Shown one piece after another: positions 4,849-6,992 of a DNA stretch of 6,992 nt. The stretch's first letter is position 1, and the number at the start of each line of letters is the position of its first letter. Under the pieces are notes generated by a model that worked only from the letters and a program-made list of their open reading frames with translations, did not search any database and was not told where the DNA came from. The stretch is from Hyphomicrobiales bacterium (lineage in GTDB: Bacteria; Pseudomonadota; Alphaproteobacteria; Rhizobiales; Kaistiaceae), in the NCBI GenBank assembly GCA_017305815.1, contig JAFKJZ010000496.1, positions 1-6,992 of the forward strand, in the 5' to 3' direction. Position numbers and translations under genes: made by a program.

Positions 4849-5667
4849 ATGACCGCGCGTCCGTTCGAGCGTGAGGCGAGGACGGCGCCGTGGTCGCTCC
4901 GTCTCGCGCTCCTGCCGATCCCACTCCTCATCGTCGCCGTGGTGATGCACCGCTACGAGCAGATCGACACGACGCCGTTCTTCGTCGTGGTGGCGATAGC
5001 ATGGGCGATCGCGCTGATCGCGCTGGTGCTGGGCGCGATCGCCATGCGACAGATCTGGATCGACGGCGTGCTCGGCTTCGGGCGGGCGCTGGCGGGATCG
5101 CTGCTGGCGGCGCTGGTTCTGGTCATGCCAGGCCTGGTGATCGAGGAGATGATCCGCCTGCCGCGGCTTGCCGATATCTCGACCGATACGAGCGATCCGC
5201 CCGCCTTCGGTCCGACCGTCGAGATGGCCCATCCCCTGCCGGATGCGGCCGACAACGCCGAGCAGGCGAAGGCCTATCCCGACATCCTGCCGCGCCACTA
5301 TCCGGTATCGCCGCCGCGCGTCTTCGACGCCGTCATGACGCTGGTCGGCTCGCGCGGCTGGAAGGTCGGCACGGCCAATGCGCCGGACGCGGAAAACGCC
5401 GACGCTTCCGTCGATGCCGTCGCCAAGACGCTGGTGCTGGCCCTGCCGGCCGACGTCGCGATCCGCATCCTGGCCGATGACGATGGCTCGCTGGTCGACA
5501 TGCGCTCCGCGTCGCGGATCGGCTCGCATGACCTCGGCGACAATGCGCGTCGCATCCGTTCCTTTTTCGAGGATCTCGACGCGGCGTTGCAGGGTGTCGC
5601 CGAACCGGCGGAAGGCGACGAGACGGAACTGCCGCCGCTGCCGCCGGTATCGCCGCGCGCCCGCTGA
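4849..5667 (+). CDS. DUF1499 domain membrane protein, 272 aa
   Basis: This is a DUF1499-family protein of unknown function anchored in the inner membrane. Three hydrophobic segments come first, at about 17-33, 43-65 and 78-99, followed by a soluble domain at 105-250. Family hallmarks are visible: Arg-Leu-Ala-Asp-Ile-Ser-Thr-Asp with a downstream Pro-Pro-Ala-Phe (106-120), Ala-Tyr-Pro-Asp-Ile (142-146), Gly-Trp-Lys-Val (170-173), and the signature Ser-Arg-x-Gly-x-x-Asp-Leu-Gly-x-Asn-Ala-x-Arg-Ile-x-x-Phe near 222-239. The end is acidic and Pro-rich and probably disordered. The start is set by GGAGGG five nt upstream (4838-4843). It converges with the metallo-hydrolase gene with only 9 bp between the stop codons and no clear terminator; a GC-rich hairpin (5656-5661 with 5671-5676) spans the junction. 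The family call is firm; no reaction is known to me. Confidence 0.92.
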   Translation: MTARPFEREARTAPWSLRLALLPIPLLIVAVVMHRYEQIDTTPFFVVVAIAWAIALIALVLGAIAMRQIWIDGVLGFGRALAGSLLAALVLVMPGLVIEEMIRLPRLADISTDTSDPPAFGPTVEMAHPLPDAADNAEQAKAYPDILPRHYPVSPPRVFDAVMTLVGSRGWKVGTANAPDAENADASVDAVAKTLVLALPADVAIRILADDDGSLVDMRSASRIGSHDLGDNARRIRSFFEDLDAALQGVAEPAEGDETELPPLPPVSPRAR

Positions 5668-5676
5668 GGCGGCGCG

Positions 5677-6591
5677 TCAGGCCGGCTCGAAGACGCCGTG
5701 GAGCGTGATGCCTTCGGGCGCGCGTAGCTTGCCGCGCGCCACCAGGTCTTCCACATGGGCGAAGACGGAAAGCGCGGCCGCGCCATGAAGGGCGAGGGGC
5801 GTGTCGCGATAGATGGCGGCGACGACGTCGGAGATGGTCCGGTCGCCGCGCCCGATGCGGTCGACGATCGCCGCCTCGCGCATGCGCCGATGCGCCTTCA
5901 GGCCGCGCACGAAGGCGGGGGCGTCCTCGACCGGGCCGCCATGGCCGGGCAGGTAGATCGTCTCGGGGCGCTCGGCCAGGCGGTCGAGTGATGCCATGTA
6001 GTCGGCCATCGCGCCGTCGGGCGGGGCGACGATGGTGGTTGCCCATTTCATCACATGGTCGCCGGAAAAGAGCAGCGGCGTGCCCTCGAGCGCGAAGGCG
6101 AGGTGGTTGGCGGCATGGCCCGGCGTGGCGATCGCCGTCAGCGACCAGCCGTCACCGTCGATTCGGTCGCCATCGGCGAGCTTCCGATCGGGCACGAACT
6201 CCATGTCGCCGCTCGCATCCAGCATGTGCGTCTCACCGGTGGCGAGCGGCCGCGCCAGCCGGTGCGATCCCTCGCCGAGCAGCGTCGCGCCGGTGCGCGC
6301 CTTGAGGAGGGCGGCGCCCGGCGAATGGTCGCGATGCGTGTGGGTAATGATGATGTGGCGGATCCGCTCGCCCGTCGTGGCGCGCAGGATCGCCTCGATA
6401 TGCTCGGGATCGTCCGGTCCCGGATCGATCACGGCGACGTCGCCATGGCCGACGATGTAGCTGTTGGTGCCGTGGAAGGTGAACGGTCCGCCATTCGGCA
6501 CGGTCATGCGGCGCACATGGCTGCCGATGGCGATGGCGTGGCCATAGGCGGGTTCGAAGTCACGGTCGAAGTCCATGGAAGTCATGCCCAT
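5677..6591 (-). CDS. MBL-fold metallo-hydrolase, LACTB2-like, 304 aa
   Basis: This is a metallo-beta-lactamase-fold hydrolase. The metal ligands are all visible: His84-x-His86-x-Asp88-His89 in Thr-His-Thr-His-Arg-Asp-His-Ser, His159 in Thr-Pro-Gly-His, Asp178 in Phe-Ser-Gly-Asp-His, and His217 in Pro-Gly-His-Gly-Gly. An early Phe-Thr-Phe-His-Gly-Thr-Asn-Ser-Tyr (37-45) and Asp-Pro-Gly-Pro (56-59) are typical of the glyoxalase II/LACTB2 branch. Residues 230-300 fit the C-terminal winged-helix region of that branch (His-Arg-Arg-Met-Arg-Glu, then Ala-His-Val-Glu-Asp-Leu). The substrate could be a thioester, RNA or another ester; I cannot tell. No signal peptide is present, so it is probably cytosolic. 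Three in-frame ATGs (6591, 6585, 6576) are possible and none has a Shine-Dalgarno; a TTGAAC-N17-TAGCTC pair directly abuts the first, raising the possibility of a leaderless transcript starting at the second or third. Confidence 0.92.
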   Translation of the reverse strand: MGMTSMDFDRDFEPAYGHAIAIGSHVRRMTVPNGGPFTFHGTNSYIVGHGDVAVIDPGPDDPEHIEAILRATTGERIRHIIITHTHRDHSPGAALLKARTGATLLGEGSHRLARPLATGETHMLDASGDMEFVPDRKLADGDRIDGDGWSLTAIATPGHAANHLAFALEGTPLLFSGDHVMKWATTIVAPPDGAMADYMASLDRLAERPETIYLPGHGGPVEDAPAFVRGLKAHRRMREAAIVDRIGRGDRTISDVVAAIYRDTPLALHGAAALSVFAHVEDLVARGKLRAPEGITLHGVFEPA

Positions 6592-6620
6592 GAGCTAGCG
6601 GGATAGCCCGGGTGGTTCAA
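6592..6620 (-). promoter_or_regulatory. Candidate promoter of the MBL-fold hydrolase gene
   Basis: On the minus strand, TTGAAC (6615-6620) and TAGCTC (6592-6597) are separated by exactly 17 bp. The -35-like half matches TTGACA at five of six positions as read (TTGA, then A-for-C, C-for-A differences make it four strict matches); the -10-like half is weaker. The pair abuts the ATG at 6591 and would place the transcript start within the first codons. This is a tentative assignment. Confidence 0.3.
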
Positions 6621-6652
6621 GCTGCTTGGCCGAAATCGGACGCCGGATGCGA

Positions 6653-6680
6653 AAACGCCCCGGCGGATGCCGGGGCGTTT
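6653..6680 (-). terminator. Rho-independent terminator of wrbA
   Basis: AAACGCCCCGGC (6653-6664) and its perfect complement (6669-6680) form a 12-bp stem with a 4-nt GGAT loop. On the minus strand the 3' arm runs into TTTT (6652-6655). It lies 47 bp past the wrbA stop codon, with no minus-strand gene in between, and upstream of the MBL-fold gene promoter. It is the strongest hairpin in the window. Confidence 0.88.
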
Positions 6681-6727
6681 CCAAGCGCGCCACGCAGGAA
6701 GGCGGGCGCGGCGGCTTTGGTGCAGGC

Positions 6728-6992
6728 TTAGGCCGGCTGCAGGACCTTGGCCGCAACCTTGGCGGCGATGGTCGCGACATGCGCGCCCTGGGACTTGGCG
6801 GCTTCCCGCTCGACTTCCGAAGGCTGGCGGCTGCCGTCGCCATCGGTGATGGTCGAGGCGCCGTAGGGCGAGCCGCCCTTGACCGCTTCGACGCCCATCT
6901 GGCCCTGGAAGGCGTAGGGCAGGCCGACATAGGCCAGGCCGTGATGCAGGAAGGTCGGGATGAAGCCGAGGATGGTCGACTCCTGGCCGCCA
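6728..6992 (-). CDS. wrbA: NAD(P)H:quinone oxidoreductase WrbA, C-terminal part (truncated by window edge)
   Basis: WrbA is a flavodoxin-like FMN enzyme that reduces quinones by two electrons with NAD(P)H. Only the last 87 residues are in the window; the 5' part lies beyond 6992. The visible part matches WrbA closely: Gly-Gly-Gln-Glu-Ser-Thr at the start of the fragment (Gly-Gly-Gln-Glu-x-Thr in E. coli WrbA, part of the FMN-binding loop), then His-His-Gly-Leu, a [10 protein letters not shown] segment, the hallmark Asp-Gly-Ser-Arg-Gln-Pro-Ser, and a C-terminal helix with Gln-Gly-x-His-Val-Ala. The stop is TAA (6728-6730), followed by a strong terminator (6653-6680). There is no sign of frameshift. 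WrbA is cytosolic and is generally tied to oxidative stress defence. The gene is separate in transcription from the MBL-fold gene. Confidence 0.95.
   Translation of the reverse strand, partial: GGQESTILGFIPTFLHHGLAYVGLPYAFQGQMGVEAVKGGSPYGASTITDGDGSRQPSEVEREAAKSQGAHVATIAAKVAAKVLQPA

Noticed and set aside
4782..4874. 30-codon frame overlapping the DUF1499 start
   Set aside because: No well-spaced ribosome site, and it runs through the strong GGAGGG of the DUF1499 gene; the product has no recognisable features.
4798..5529. 243-codon minus-strand frame opposite the DUF1499 gene
   Set aside because: Arg/Asp/His-rich composition and full antisense overlap with a recognised family mark it as a shadow.
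5656..5676. Bidirectional terminator between the DUF1499 and MBL-fold genes
   Set aside because: A 6-bp GC-rich stem spans the stop codon of the DUF1499 gene but there is no T run on either strand, so it is more likely codon-driven composition.
1..6992. Mobile element, CRISPR array, tRNA, rRNA or defence system
   Set aside because: No terminal repeats, transposase or integrase, spaced direct repeats, or clover-leaf sequence seen; base composition and codon use are uniform apart from two short AT-rich promoter regions.

Overview
The window is high-GC chromosomal DNA from an alphaproteobacterium, most probably of the order Hyphomicrobiales (Rhizobiales). This rests on third codon positions that are nearly all G or C, a TIGR02301/DUF2385 exported protein (a family I know from alphaproteobacteria), and the set of small conserved genes around it. 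I see no phage, transposon, CRISPR, rRNA or tRNA signature. It reads as ordinary core or near-core genome rather than an accessory island.

Layout. (1) Positions 10-687, minus: an exported protein of unknown function. (2) Positions 841-1089, minus: a small acidic helical protein ended by a clear hairpin terminator (779-811). (3) Positions 1238-2629, minus: a probable three-gene unit, in transcription order an unrecognised 139-aa protein, a Nudix hydrolase overlapping it by 26 bp, and the TIGR02301 protein. (4) Diverging from that unit, plus strand: an SOS-response-associated peptidase (SRAP, YedK/HMCES family) at 2770-3519 and a LysE/ArgO-type amino-acid exporter at 3628-4248. (5) Positions 4427-4612, minus: a 61-aa Lys/Gln-rich protein. 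(6) Positions 4849-5667, plus: a membrane-anchored DUF1499 protein. (7) Tail to tail with it, 5677-6591, minus: a metallo-beta-lactamase-fold hydrolase with a LACTB2-like C-terminal region. (8) Positions 6728-6992, minus, cut by the window edge: the C-terminal third to half of WrbA (NAD(P)H:quinone oxidoreductase), followed by a perfect 12-bp-stem terminator (6653-6680).

How the genes may work together. The best-supported biochemical roles are abasic-site protection in single-stranded DNA (SRAP), nucleotide clean-up or turnover (Nudix), amino-acid export (LysE) and quinone reduction (WrbA). SRAP and the Nudix operon are head to head and share a 140-bp intergenic region, so a common DNA- or nucleotide-damage theme is possible but unproven.

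The observations most worth a second look are: the SRAP C-terminal tail ending in a beta-clamp-binding-like QLKLL; a 10-mer, TTAACCAGTT, with CtrA-like and GANTC sites, at nearly the same distance upstream of two unrelated small minus-strand genes; and the uncharacterised 61-, 82- and 139-aa proteins. I did not find a convincing new multi-gene system.
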